DNA of 45,523 nucleotides. It comes from Oscillospiraceae bacterium. Lineage in GTDB: Bacteria > Bacillota > Clostridia > Oscillospirales > Oscillospiraceae. A program made the position numbers and the translations under genes. Shown here one piece after another: positions 1-8,025 of the stretch. Under the pieces are notes generated by a model. That model ran no database searches, was not told the DNA's origin, and worked only from the letters and a program-made list of their open reading frames with translations. Every line of letters starts with the position of its first letter. Within the stretch, counting starts at the first letter, position 1. The DNA lies in contig JAFYHU010000065.1 of assembly GCA_017538965.1 (NCBI GenBank), positions 1 to 45,523 of the forward strand, written 5' to 3'.

Positions 1-1005
1 AGGCATGAACGGCTGGCACCGCTGCGCTACGGCGGCATTTGCCGCGGCTATCAGGATCTGCGTCCGGACGACGCGCTGATCTGTTTTTCCCGGAAGAGCG
101 TGCTTTCGACCGCGGCCCTGCTTGAGCGGAACGGCTTCCGTGCCAGCGTGATTTACGGCGCGCTGCCGCCGGAAGCGCGAAGGAACGAGGTCAGGAAGTA
201 CACCCGGGGCGAAACCAACCTGGTTGTCGCAACGGACGCCATCGGGCTCGGCATCTCCCTGCCGATCAAGCGCATCATCTTTGCCGAGACCGAGAAGTTC
301 GACGGACGGGAATTCCGGCCGCTGACCACCGCCGAGGTCAACCAGATCGGCGGCCGCGCCGGCCGCTTCGGCCTGAACGAATACGGCGAGGTGCTGGTAC
401 TCGGAAACAAGTCCATCATTCGGGAAAAGCTCGGAAAGCAGGTTCGCGATATCCGGGCGGCCTGCATCGCCTTCCCCCGCGAGGTGCTGGAGACGGATTA
501 CGAGCTGGAGCTGCTCCTGAAAACCTGGCAGAAGATGGAGAGAAACCAGGCCTTTATGCGCGAGGATATGCGCGATGCCCAGATTCTGCTGCGCTGCCTG
601 AAAGGTCTGCGCGCGGTCACGACACAGCGCGAACTGGTCTTCGACCTGATCACCTGTCCGGTCGATACCAAAAGCGAAGAACTGATTGGATACTGGACGG
701 CCTGCGCCAGAGCCATTCTGCGCGGGAAACCGGTTCCGCTGCCGTATTTCGGTACGGAAACGCTGCTGGACTGCGAACTGCAGTACAAGGCCTACGATAT
801 TCATCACCAGCTGCTGCGGAGAATCGGTATCCCGGATGACTGTACGGCCGAGCGCAGTGAAATCTGCGACCGGATCGCGGAACTGATGCGCGAGAACAAG
901 GAACAGTATATCCGCCGCTGCCGCAGCTGCGGAAGGGAACTGCCCATCGGATCCATGTTCAACTACTGCGAAGACTGCTTCACAACCGCAAGACCCTGGA
1001 GATAA
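1..1005 (+). CDS. SUV3-like ATP-dependent helicase, C-terminal part (5' end outside window)
   Basis: The reading frame is open from base 1, so the gene begins upstream of the window; the GTG at 100 is internal. The visible part is the second RecA-like domain and tail of a superfamily 2 helicase. It shows FSRKSV, IYGALPPEARR, VVATDAIGLGISLPI and the motif VI-like QIGGRAGRFG. The combination of IYGALPPE, ATDAIG and the GRAGRFG arginine finger matches the SUV3 (mitochondrial degradosome helicase) family, which unwinds RNA or DNA with ATP. The C-terminus carries a probable zinc ribbon, CRSCG followed by CEDC. Walker A and B lie outside the window. A terminator follows directly. Family assignment is confident; the substrate in bacteria is not known to me. 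Confidence 0.85.
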   Translation, partial: RHERLAPLRYGGICRGYQDLRPDDALICFSRKSVLSTAALLERNGFRASVIYGALPPEARRNEVRKYTRGETNLVVATDAIGLGISLPIKRIIFAETEKFDGREFRPLTTAEVNQIGGRAGRFGLNEYGEVLVLGNKSIIREKLGKQVRDIRAACIAFPREVLETDYELELLLKTWQKMERNQAFMREDMRDAQILLRCLKGLRAVTTQRELVFDLITCPVDTKSEELIGYWTACARAILRGKPVPLPYFGTETLLDCELQYKAYDIHHQLLRRIGIPDDCTAERSEICDRIAELMRENKEQYIRRCRSCGRELPIGSMFNYCEDCFTTARPWR

Positions 1006-1039
1006 GAAGAAAGCCGCCCCCACCGGGGCGGCTTCTTTC
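1006..1039 (+). terminator. Rho-independent-like terminator after the helicase gene
   Basis: A 10-bp perfect GC-rich stem, AAGCCGCCCC with GGGGCGGCTT and a 3-nt loop, starts immediately after the TAA stop. It has A-rich and T-rich flanks that can extend the stem. Confidence 0.8.
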
Positions 1040-1044
1040 AATCA

Positions 1045-2119
1045 GGAGCCCGACTATGGCTATCTGCATTTGCGCGGAATCACAGTATCTCTCTCGCTCC
1101 GAACTTTCTCCGCCGCGCTTTAAATGGGAGCAAATCAGTCCCTATATAAATCATTCGCGGCAGCAGGCGGTATGTCAGGGGCAGTCGCTACCCTGACCGC
1201 GAAACAGTACAGCCCTCTGGCGAGTGCCCGATCGTAGCTTCCTGCAATTACGCGGAATACGAACTTCTTCCTCGAACTTACGTTCCCACGCTGCGCTTTT
1301 TATGTGTCTCTTTTGATTATTCGCGGCAGCAGGCGGTATGTCAGGGGCAGTCGCTACCCTGGCCGCGAAATGGAATCGCGCAACGCCGCTGCCGGAGGCA
1401 GATGAAGGCGATGCACGATTACCGCAGCGGTCGAAAAACACAAGGATCAGCGTAAGCCCGCAGTGTTTTTCGGGTACCGCAAGGCGGAACAGCCCTCCGG
1501 GGAGCGCCCGATCGTAGCTTCCTGCAATTACGCGGAATATGAACTTCTTCCTTGCACTCACGTTCCCCCGCCGCGTTTTATAGTTGGGTGGTGCCTATAA
1601 GCTGGCAGGAACCTTCAACGTAGCCGCAAAGTTTCACACCCATAATCCATTCGCGGCAGCAACCGGCTGGTCAGAGGCTTTCCGTTCCCTGGCCGCGAAA
1701 CAGTACAGCCCTCCGGGGAGCGCCCGATCGTACCTCTCTGCAATTGCGCGGCAGGGAAGGAGATCCCTCGCTCGAAACCTTTGCGCCGCGCTTAGTTTAT
1801 TGGGACGGTCTTGTGCGTTTGGTTGAGGCTAGGTGCGAGTAGAAGGCCGGAAGCGTAGACATCTGGGGCTGCCCCTATACGGAAGGAATCATTCGCGGCA
1901 GCAGACGGTTCGTCAGGGGCAGTTGTTTCCCTGGCCGCGAAACGGTATGGCCTGATTGGGAGTCACCCCGCATCCCCGATGGAAAGCCCAGCAAAGCGGG
2001 TTTCCATCGGAAAGGACGAGCAGCGGAGGGAGTGAGCTTTCCTGTTGCTACAGGGAAGCGAATGATCCGGAGCTTGTGAGGACGCGGCCGCGAAACAGTA
2101 CAGCCCTCCGGGGAGCGCC
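1045..2119. repeat. Stacked modular palindromic repeats (A, B, C and D modules), no gene
   Basis: About 1.1 kb without a credible gene. Module A is about 53 bp, starting TTCGCGGCAGCAG and ending CCCTGGCCGCGAAAC. Its ends pair (TTCGCGGC with GCCGCGAA), with an inner CAGGG/CCCTG stem. Copies lie near 1153-1205, 1319-1370, 1649-1701 and 1891-1943. Module B is about 80 bp, with CGATCGTAGCTTCCTGCAAT, then ACGCGGAA and a GCCGCGTTTTA end. Copies lie near 1045-1124, 1217-1302, 1499-1582 and 1715-1800. Module D is near 1590-1648. Module C is near 1958-2096, with a 10-bp stem CCGATGGAAA/TTTCCATCGG. A further inverted repeat, CGAAAAACAC with GTGTTTTTCG, is at 1432-1472. Open frames across these modules recur wherever the module recurs and are taken as spurious. 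Confidence 0.85.
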
Positions 2120-2126
2120 TTCCGGC

Positions 2127-3959
2127 TCAGCCGTTGTCGCTGCCTTCCCAGTCCGAGTCGCCGTCGACATTGTCGTCAGGGTCCCAGCCGCCGTTGTCAT
2201 TATCCCCGCTGTCGTCATCGCTGTTCCCGTAGACATCGACAGAGACGACATTGTCGCTGGTGGGATAGTCCCCGTAATAATTGACATCCGCTTCGCTGCC
2301 GATGGTGATGTCGCCGTAGACAACCTGGACGAGACTCATGTTGACGTTCACGGTGCCGCCCTGATCCAGCGCGACCGTGATATCATTCATGCTGGTATCG
2401 ACAATGCTTCCGCTCGCCGTGTTGATCACGGGCTGGGGAGGCTCAGGCGGCTGGGGCGGTTCGGGATCGGGATCGGAACCGTAGACATCGACCTCATATA
2501 CGTTGTCGCTGCTGGGGGAGTCGCCGTAGTACAGAACATTGCAGCGGCAGCCCAGGACCATGCTGCCGTAAACCATATTGACAATATCCTGGCTGACGGT
2601 AACGCTTCCGCCCCCATCCAGATCAATGGTGGCAAAGTTCATGGTTGCATCCGAGATCGAACCGCCCATGGAACCGTAGGAGGGAGGATTGTTGCCGTAG
2701 ATATAGACGTAGGTGACGTTGTCGGTCGTGGGCTGATCTCCCTGATAGTAGACATCGCAGCGGCAGCCGACACTCAGTTCGCCGGAGACAACGACATTGT
2801 CCCGCAGCGGCTGGATCGTCGTTCCGTTGTCCAGCTGGATGGTCACCGTGCTCATCATGGCATCGGTCACTGTGCCGGACATGACCCCGGGCGTCGGGGA
2901 CGGATTGTCACTCACGCTCAGCCAGGCCGTGCTGGTTCTGGCCGTCTGTCCCTGATAACGGAAGGTGCAGTACACGCCCCAGCCGTCCATCCAGGTTTCC
3001 AGATTGCTGATGGAAAGTGTGGTGCCGGATACGCCGTTGATGCTGGCGCCGGAACCGGACAGAAAGTCTTCAGGCGAATCTTCCGAGCCGTTCGGCGAGA
3101 CAAAGGTCCAGGCCAGAGAATCCCAGGTGTTGGCACCGGCAACAAACCAGGCGGTTTCCCCTGCGGAATGATACTCATTCGTCGGGTTCTTTGTAATCAT
3201 CAGGAACTGGGCGCCGGGGGCCGGCTTGCCGGAGGGTGCCGGCTTGACCGGCTGCTTCTCCCCAATGAAAATGGCATAGCTGTCGGCGAGACGGGTCAGA
3301 GAAACTTCATCGTAGGCGAACCAGTCGAAATTGGTGCTGCTTCTGTTCTGCTGCGGGAAGGCGGCAGTGCCGGCAGCGTTGAACGCATCCTCGGTGAGGA
3401 CATTGCCGTCCATATCCGTATAGGTGACGATCTGACTGCCGTTTTCCGTACGCACATGCATGACGGCATACTGTTCATAGGACAGCGTGCGGTCCTTCAG
3501 GGTGACCGAGCATTTGAGCGAATAGGCGTCCTGATCGGAAAGAACGATGTTGTCGAAGAACAGGTAGTGCCAGGTGTCGGTCTTGTCGTCAAAGAAGGTG
3601 TCCGCCGCTTCGTCCATGATATCGGGGAAGGATTCATCGTCTTCCACCTGGACGACGCACTTGACCATGGTATCCACGGCCTTGTTGACTTCCCAGACCA
3701 TCAGGGTGGTGGAATGGGTGCTGTCGTGCTCGGAAGCGGCGAGAAGCTCAAGCTGACCGTTCCGGTCGAGATCCGTCACGGCATAATTCCAGGCCTTCTT
3801 CGCTTCGTTCTGTTTCATGGCGCTGAGTTTGGAATAGATAAAGCTAATTTGATTATCTGCATCCGCAGAAGAGAGCTGGATCGGTGCGGCAAGCGCGCTT
3901 GCGCAGCTGACCGTCAGCATCAGAACCGCGAGTGCAATCGACAGAATTCTTTTCATCAC
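2127..3959 (-). CDS. Secreted protein with three C-terminal repeats and an acidic tail
   Basis: 610 residues. A signal peptide (MMKRILSIALAVLMLTVS..., likely cleaved after ALA near residue 24) sends it out of the cell. The N-terminal part contains a DLDRNGQLELL segment, which resembles calcium-loop motifs common in clostridial secreted proteins. Three related repeats of about 70 residues lie near 355-425, 430-497 and 515-580. Each starts with a G(S/T)(V/I)xD turn and ends in a YYGDxPxSDNV-like stretch and VDVYG. A Pro-rich linker separates repeats two and three. The protein ends in an Asp/Gly/Asn-rich tail of about 30 residues. The start is supported by AAGGAG about 8 nt upstream. I do not recognise a named family; a role at the cell surface is inference. 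Monocistronic. Confidence 0.8.
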   Translation of the reverse strand: MMKRILSIALAVLMLTVSCASALAAPIQLSSADADNQISFIYSKLSAMKQNEAKKAWNYAVTDLDRNGQLELLAASEHDSTHSTTLMVWEVNKAVDTMVKCVVQVEDDESFPDIMDEAADTFFDDKTDTWHYLFFDNIVLSDQDAYSLKCSVTLKDRTLSYEQYAVMHVRTENGSQIVTYTDMDGNVLTEDAFNAAGTAAFPQQNRSSTNFDWFAYDEVSLTRLADSYAIFIGEKQPVKPAPSGKPAPGAQFLMITKNPTNEYHSAGETAWFVAGANTWDSLAWTFVSPNGSEDSPEDFLSGSGASINGVSGTTLSISNLETWMDGWGVYCTFRYQGQTARTSTAWLSVSDNPSPTPGVMSGTVTDAMMSTVTIQLDNGTTIQPLRDNVVVSGELSVGCRCDVYYQGDQPTTDNVTYVYIYGNNPPSYGSMGGSISDATMNFATIDLDGGGSVTVSQDIVNMVYGSMVLGCRCNVLYYGDSPSSDNVYEVDVYGSDPDPEPPQPPEPPQPVINTASGSIVDTSMNDITVALDQGGTVNVNMSLVQVVYGDITIGSEADVNYYGDYPTSDNVVSVDVYGNSDDDSGDNDNGGWDPDDNVDGDSDWEGSDNG

Positions 3960-3999
3960 TGTTCTCCTTACTGTTATTTTTTGCGTGGCTTCCGAGACT

Positions 4000-4028
4000 A
4001 ATTTACCATACTTTCAGGGAGAATACAA
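4000..4028 (-). promoter_or_regulatory. Putative sigma-A promoter of the secreted repeat protein
   Basis: On the minus strand, TTGTAT (4028-4023), a 17-bp spacer and TAAATT (4005-4000), about 40 bp upstream of the start codon at 3959. Read by eye; the -10 is imperfect. Confidence 0.45.
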
Positions 4029-4113
4029 TCGGAAAAGCCGGAAATTCGGGGCCTTTTTGTTAAGAAAAACTTCATAAAATATGCTGGACATTTGTTGGAC
4101 AGGGGGAATTACA

Positions 4114-4227
4114 ATGCAATCGACAAGTCCGGAAACAGTAAAACGGCTGTCGGACAGTATTTGCACGGTGCGACACAAATGTGACAGAGACTGTGCTGAT
4201 ATACCTGCAAAAACAAAATTTTATTAA
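4114..4227 (+). CDS. Possible 37-residue small ORF upstream of the LysM gene
   Basis: A short frame, MQSTSPETVKRLSDSI onward, ends in TAA at 4225-4227, 18 nt before the LysM gene. An AGGGGGA ribosome-binding-like site lies 7 nt upstream of its ATG. The peptide has three cysteines (17, 23, 27) and is basic. No family is recognised. It could equally be part of the 5' leader of the LysM transcript. The evidence is only a plausible RBS and position, so this is a weak call. Confidence 0.2.
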   Translation: MQSTSPETVKRLSDSICTVRHKCDRDCADIPAKTKFY

Positions 4228-4245
4228 AAAAAGGAGAAAACAAAA

Positions 4246-4497
4246 ATGGCACTGAACGACAATGAACTCAGAGACGTGGCTGGCGGCGCCGGCAATTGGC
4301 AGCAGTATGCGAAGGGCAGCTATGTAAACTATGGCCAGTACATCGTTTACAATGTTGTGGGCGGTGACGTCCTCTCCGGCATCGCGATCCGCTTCGGCGT
4401 GACGGTCCAGCAGATCTGCCAGTGGAACAACATCAAGAACCCCGACCTGATCTACGTCAACCAGAAGCTCACCATTTATCCGACCATCCTCAGATAA
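4246..4497 (+). CDS. Small LysM protein with bacteriocin-type double-glycine leader
   Basis: 83 residues. The first 14 ([14 protein letters not shown]) match the pattern of double-glycine leader peptides: LxxxEL, a hydrophobic residue, then Gly-Gly at 13-14. These are cut and exported by peptidase-containing ABC transporters. The rest, about residues 30-80 ([10 protein letters not shown] to QKLTIYP), is a single LysM module of the type that binds the GlcNAc backbone of peptidoglycan, with the usual [13 protein letters not shown] and [13 protein letters not shown] stretches. A strong AAAGGAG site precedes the ATG and a perfect 14-bp terminator follows. No ABC exporter or modification enzyme lies nearby, so any transporter would be elsewhere. 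The LysM call is firm; the export route is inferred from the leader. Confidence 0.85.
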   Translation: MALNDNELRDVAGGAGNWQQYAKGSYVNYGQYIVYNVVGGDVLSGIAIRFGVTVQQICQWNNIKNPDLIYVNQKLTIYPTILR

Positions 4498-4513
4498 GAA
4501 CAGCTTCACGGAC

Positions 4514-4545
4514 TTCAGCCCCCTGCCGTTCGGCAGGGGGCTGAA
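4514..4545 (+). terminator. Strong terminator between convergent genes
   Basis: A perfect 14-bp stem, TTCAGCCCCCTGCC with GGCAGGGGGCTGAA, and a GTTC loop. It sits between the LysM gene and the oppositely oriented histidine phosphatase gene, so it could serve both strands. Confidence 0.85.
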
Positions 4546-4567
4546 TCTGCTTATTGATTATTTTTTA

Positions 4568-5299
4568 TCAATCTTCCCGGTCGCCGTTGCCGTGCACTTC
4601 GCAGAATCTTGCCGCAAAGGCCGGCTGAACGCCGTGCTTCAAAAGATGCGAAATGTCCCCGACTGCTGCAGCGCGGAAGGAGGCGATCCCGGACCTGCGT
4701 TCCTCCGTGTAGATGGTCGTTACGGAGGAAGGAGCCATGCACAGCCCCTGCCACAGCACCATCGGCGAACAGTTCATCAGGTGACTCATCAGCAGGCAGC
4801 TGAGACCGAAATGACTGAAAAAGGCAAGAGTCTGCGTATTCGGCTGAACTGCCCGATAGAGAAGCCAGTCCCGCTGATAACCGTGTTCGGCCAGCAGCGA
4901 GTCGAAGGATGCCGTTACCGCATCATAGGCTCTGCCCACATCTCCGGCCTGCATAACCTCGTTTTCTCTCCAGCGGAACGGATCCAGCAGTTTCGGATCA
5001 CAAAGCCAGTCCTGCGGCAGCCAGTCCCAGGGAACACGGCTCAGATCGCCCTGCTTGTCAGGCCGCGGGACGGGAATCGAGAATTCCTGCAGCCAGTCGC
5101 AGCAGACGGCTTCCTGGTTTGTCCTCCGCAGTGTCGGCTCCGCCGTTGCCTGTGCCCGTCCCAGAGGGGAAACATAGAATTCGCTGATCCTTTCGTCGCC
5201 TAACCGGGCGGCAAGAAGCTCCGCTTCCCGTTTTCCGGCCGGTGTCAGAACATCATGTTCGTAATCCGGATCTCCGTGCCGGATAAACAACAGTTTCAT
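4568..5299 (-). CDS. Histidine phosphatase family protein (phosphoglycerate mutase-like)
   Basis: 243 residues from the ATG at 5299. The upstream in-frame start at 5329 is rejected because the family begins at MKLLFIRHG. The RHG motif is at residues 7-9, with the phospho-accepting His at 8. It is followed by LTPAGKREAELLAARL and SPLGRAQATAEPT, as in phosphoglycerate mutase and broad phosphatase members. A later FFSHFG segment supplies the second active-site His. The substrate cannot be read from sequence; members act on phosphosugars, phosphoglycerate or nucleotides. It is a single-gene unit between a terminator and its own promoter. Confidence 0.88.
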   Translation of the reverse strand: MKLLFIRHGDPDYEHDVLTPAGKREAELLAARLGDERISEFYVSPLGRAQATAEPTLRRTNQEAVCCDWLQEFSIPVPRPDKQGDLSRVPWDWLPQDWLCDPKLLDPFRWRENEVMQAGDVGRAYDAVTASFDSLLAEHGYQRDWLLYRAVQPNTQTLAFFSHFGLSCLLMSHLMNCSPMVLWQGLCMAPSSVTTIYTEERRSGIASFRAAAVGDISHLLKHGVQPAFAARFCEVHGNGDRED

Positions 5300-5342
5300 T
5301 TCTCTTCCCTTTCTTCCGCAGCGTATCATTCTTTCAGAATGA

Positions 5343-5372
5343 ATTCTATCACATAAGAGACAGATTGTTCAA
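5343..5372 (-). promoter_or_regulatory. Putative promoter of the histidine phosphatase gene
   Basis: On the minus strand TTGAAC (5372-5367), an 18-bp spacer and TAGAAT (5348-5343), about 45 bp before the start codon. Confidence 0.6.
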
Positions 5373-5436
5373 CAGAAATCCGTCTGCAGTATGATGACGG
5401 GTTCACAGGGAAGCGGCCGATTCCCAGAAAAAGCGC

Positions 5437-5465
5437 TTGCAAAACAGGCGCAGATAGGATAGAAT
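5437..5465 (+). promoter_or_regulatory. Putative sigma-A promoter of efp
   Basis: TTGCAA at 5437-5442, a 17-bp spacer and TAGAAT at 5460-5465, about 50 bp upstream of the efp start. Confidence 0.65.
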
Positions 5466-5517
5466 AGGCACAACCGATATGGTATCAGCTTATTCAATCT
5501 ATTCGGAGGTTTTTCTT

Positions 5518-6075
5518 ATGATCACAGCAGGCGATTTCAGAAACGGCGTAACTTTTGAGATGGACGGCCAGGTTATGCAGGTCGTGGAGTTTCAGCATGT
5601 CAAACCCGGTAAGGGCGCAGCCTTTGTCCGCACAAAGATGAAGAATGTCATCACAGGGGCTGTGACGGAGACTTCTTTTAACCCGACTGCAAAGTTTGAG
5701 AACGCCACCGTTGACCGCATGAATATGGAGTACAGCTATGCTGACGGCAATCTGTACTATTTTATGAATCCTGAGACCTATGAACTGGAGCCCGTCGATG
5801 AGAGCGTTCTGGGCGACAACTTTAAATTCGTAAAAGAGAATATGGAGTGCACGGTCTACTCTTATAAGGGAAAGGTCTTTAACGTGGAACCGCCTTTCTT
5901 CGTCGAACTCGAAGTAACTGAGACGGATCCGGGATTTGCCGGCAATACGGCAACGAACGCCACCAAACCCGCCACCCTTGAGACCGGAGCGGAAATCAAG
6001 GTTCCCCTGTTTATCGAACCGGGTGAAAAGATCAAAGTTGATACCCGTACGGGAGAGTACCTCTCCAGAGCCTGA
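5518..6075 (+). CDS. efp: Translation elongation factor P
   Basis: 185 residues, the usual EF-P length. EF-P binds stalled ribosomes between the P and E sites and promotes peptide bonds at polyproline stretches. The start at [10 protein letters not shown] is chosen over the upstream in-frame ATG at 5479 because it matches the family N-terminus and follows a CGGAGG site. The modification loop reads PGKGAAF, with Lys32 at the tip. The C-terminal OB domains end in the typical [15 protein letters not shown]1247-like gene follows after 44 nt in the same direction. Confidence 0.97.
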   Translation: MITAGDFRNGVTFEMDGQVMQVVEFQHVKPGKGAAFVRTKMKNVITGAVTETSFNPTAKFENATVDRMNMEYSYADGNLYYFMNPETYELEPVDESVLGDNFKFVKENMECTVYSYKGKVFNVEPPFFVELEVTETDPGFAGNTATNATKPATLETGAEIKVPLFIEPGEKIKVDTRTGEYLSRA

Positions 6076-6119
6076 CACGGAACGGTCTTAATACTGTTGC
6101 GCCGGAAAGGAGACGGCAT

Positions 6120-6473
6120 ATGACGATCACCGAAAAAGCAGCTTATCTGAGAGGCCTTGTGGAAGGGCAGGGGCATGATCCGGAAGCAGGGGAAGGCAAG
6201 CTTTGGCATGTTCTGTCTGAACTGGTCAGCGATATTGCAGCTGCTCTTGACGATCTCCGCGAAGAACAGGATAATCTGGCAGATTCGCTGGAAGAGGTGG
6301 AGGTCGGGCTCGACTATCTGGAAGAGTTTCTTCAGGATGACTTCGACTACGAAGAATATGAAGAAGACAATAGTGAACTGGGTGACTATTATCCTTTCAG
6401 CGGTGGAGAATTCCACATAGAAGAGGATGAAGATACTGAAGCCGACCTGCCGGACGACGATGACGAAGACTGA
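6120..6473 (+). CDS. CD1247 N-terminal domain-like acidic protein
   Basis: 117 residues. The N-terminal part (KAAYLRGLVEGQGHDPEAGE, then LVSDIAAALDDL) matches small clostridial proteins annotated with a CD1247 N-terminal domain. It continues as a predicted coiled coil (about residues 35-75) and ends in a very acidic tail of Asp/Glu runs. No signal peptide or membrane segment. An AAAGGAG site precedes the ATG. The position after efp suggests co-transcription. Function is unknown; the family name is recalled from pattern, not searched. Confidence 0.75.
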   Translation: MTITEKAAYLRGLVEGQGHDPEAGEGKLWHVLSELVSDIAAALDDLREEQDNLADSLEEVEVGLDYLEEFLQDDFDYEEYEEDNSELGDYYPFSGGEFHIEEDEDTEADLPDDDDED

Positions 6474-6509
6474 GAGCAACGTCAGAGACCGAAAAGAGGA
6501 GAAATGATT

Positions 6510-6539
6510 GCGAGCCAGTGACCGAAGTCACTGGCTCGC
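6510..6539 (+). other. Perfect 12-bp hairpin just upstream of the rarA ribosome binding site
   Basis: GCGAGCCAGTGA pairs with TCACTGGCTCGC around a 6-nt loop (CCGAAG). It ends a few bases before the AAGGAG of rarA and is not followed by a T-run, so it is not a standard terminator. It could be an attenuator, an mRNA-stability hairpin or a small palindromic repeat. Confidence 0.7.
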
Positions 6540-6558
6540 TGCAACAAGGAGAGTTGGC

Positions 6559-7821
6559 ATGAACTGCAGATATCAGCCGCTGGCTGACGAGATTCGGCCG
6601 CGTAATCTGGATGATATAGTCGGGCAGCAGCATATCCTGGGTCAGGATGGTCTGCTGCGGCGGATTGTAGAAAGCGGGAGTACCCCGAATATGATTTTCT
6701 ACGGACCGTCAGGAACCGGGAAAACAACGGTGGCGCGCATCATTGCCGAACAGACACAGCGAAGCCTGCGCAAACTGAATGCGACCACGGCCGGCATCGG
6801 AGATATCAAACGAATCATCGAAGAATTGGATACTTTTCTGACACCGGGCGGGGTGCTGCTGTATTTGGATGAGATTCAATATTTTAATAAAAAGCAGCAG
6901 CAAAGTCTTCTTGAATTTATAGAAGACGGCCGTATTACGCTGATTGCCTCGACAACAGAGAATCCTTATTTCTGTGTATTTGGTGCGATCCTGAGTCGAT
7001 CTACCGTTTTTGAATTCAAACCGGTATCGGCTGAAGATGCCGAAAAAGCAGTACTCCGAGCTATCGATCTGCTGAATACACGCCGAGAAACACCAGTTCG
7101 GGTGGAAGACGGAGTTGTCAGGAGAATTTCGGTTTCCTGCGGAGGCGATGTGCGCAAGGCAATTAATGCCGTGGAACTGCTGTTTTCAGCCTGTGGAGAG
7201 GAAGGCATCATCCGCCTGAAGGATGCAGTGCTGATTTCACAGAAAAGCGCCATGCGCTATGACCGGGACGGCGATGAGCATTATGACATTCTGTCGGCAA
7301 TGATGAAATCGCTGCGAGGTTCTGACCCGGATGCGGCACTGCATTATCTGGCACGTGCCATTGAAGTTGGAGATCTGACCGGAATCTGTCGCAGAATTCT
7401 ATGCTCGGCAAGTGAAGATATCGGAATGGCATATCCACAGGCAGTAATGATAGTGAAAGCCTGTGTTGACAGTGCACTGCAATTAGGTCTGCCGGAGGCA
7501 AGGCTACCACTGGCTGAGGCCTGCATTCTGTTGGCCACTGCTCCGAAATCCAACAGCGTTGTTGTGGCAATCGATGAAGCTCTTGCAGATGTGCGGTCAG
7601 GAAAAGTCGGAAGCATTCCCCGCGAATTGCAGAATGTGCATGCTGACGGAACCGGATTTGAGAGGGAACAGGGCTACCGGTATCCGCATGATTTCCCCAA
7701 CCACTGGGTAGAGCAGCAATATCTCCCGGATGAGTTGAAAGGACGGGTTTACTATCAGCCCGGCAACAACAAAACTGAACAGACAGCCCAAGCCTATTGG
7801 GAAAATATCAAGAGGAAATAA
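6559..7821 (+). CDS. rarA: Replication-associated recombination protein A (RarA/MgsA AAA+ ATPase)
   Basis: 420 residues from the ATG at 6559, which has AAGGAG 9 nt upstream. The in-frame start at 6508 lies in the upstream hairpin and is rejected. RarA is a clamp-loader-like AAA+ ATPase acting at stalled forks. The N-terminus PLADEIRPRNLDDIVGQQHI is diagnostic. Walker A GPSGTGKT is at 49-56 and Walker B LYLDEI at 101-106. The sensor region STTENPYF and the C-terminal tetramerisation part, with EDIGMAYPQAV and PHDFPNHWVEQQYLP, are all present. DUF951 follows after 3 nt. Confidence 0.97.
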   Translation: MNCRYQPLADEIRPRNLDDIVGQQHILGQDGLLRRIVESGSTPNMIFYGPSGTGKTTVARIIAEQTQRSLRKLNATTAGIGDIKRIIEELDTFLTPGGVLLYLDEIQYFNKKQQQSLLEFIEDGRITLIASTTENPYFCVFGAILSRSTVFEFKPVSAEDAEKAVLRAIDLLNTRRETPVRVEDGVVRRISVSCGGDVRKAINAVELLFSACGEEGIIRLKDAVLISQKSAMRYDRDGDEHYDILSAMMKSLRGSDPDAALHYLARAIEVGDLTGICRRILCSASEDIGMAYPQAVMIVKACVDSALQLGLPEARLPLAEACILLATAPKSNSVVVAIDEALADVRSGKVGSIPRELQNVHADGTGFEREQGYRYPHDFPNHWVEQQYLPDELKGRVYYQPGNNKTEQTAQAYWENIKRK

Positions 7822-7824
7822 AAT

Positions 7825-8016
7825 ATGGATATCCGGGAGTATGATATTCTGACCATGAAAAAAGCACACCCCTGCGGAGGGGTGCGCTGGCAGGTGCTGC
7901 GAACAGGCGCCGATTTTCGGCTTCGCTGTCTCGGCTGCGGAAGGATCGTAGAAGGGCCGAGAAATAGATTTGAAAAGAACATCCGTCAGATTCACCGGGA
8001 GACGGAAACGGATTGA
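7825..8016 (+). CDS. DUF951 family small protein
   Basis: 63 residues. The pattern MDIREYDILTMKKAHPCGG, FRLRCLGCGR and the basic C-terminus are typical of DUF951, a short Firmicutes protein with HPCG and CxxC motifs that may bind a metal. It starts 3 nt after the rarA stop with GAGGAAA as ribosome binding site, so translational coupling is likely. Function unknown. Confidence 0.88.
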   Translation: MDIREYDILTMKKAHPCGGVRWQVLRTGADFRLRCLGCGRIVEGPRNRFEKNIRQIHRETETD

Positions 8017-8025
8017 ACGACTTTT

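Noticed and set aside
1371-1500. Possible structured RNA or tRNA-like segment inside the repeat cluster
   Set aside because: No acceptor or T-arm pattern; the inverted repeat there is explained as another palindromic unit.
1584-1826. Short ORF with AYKLAGTFNVAAKFHTHNPF, seen again in reverse near 43994-43713
   Set aside because: The recurring peptide is the translation of repeat modules D, A and B, not of a gene.
1045-2119. CRISPR array
   Set aside because: The repeats are long, diverged, in mixed order and partly inverted, with no regular spacers and no cas genes.
1956-4001. A 681-codon plus-strand frame opposite the secreted repeat protein
   Set aside because: Its product is a Val/Asp/His/Gly-rich low-complexity shadow of the minus-strand gene, which has a signal peptide, ribosome binding site and real repeats.
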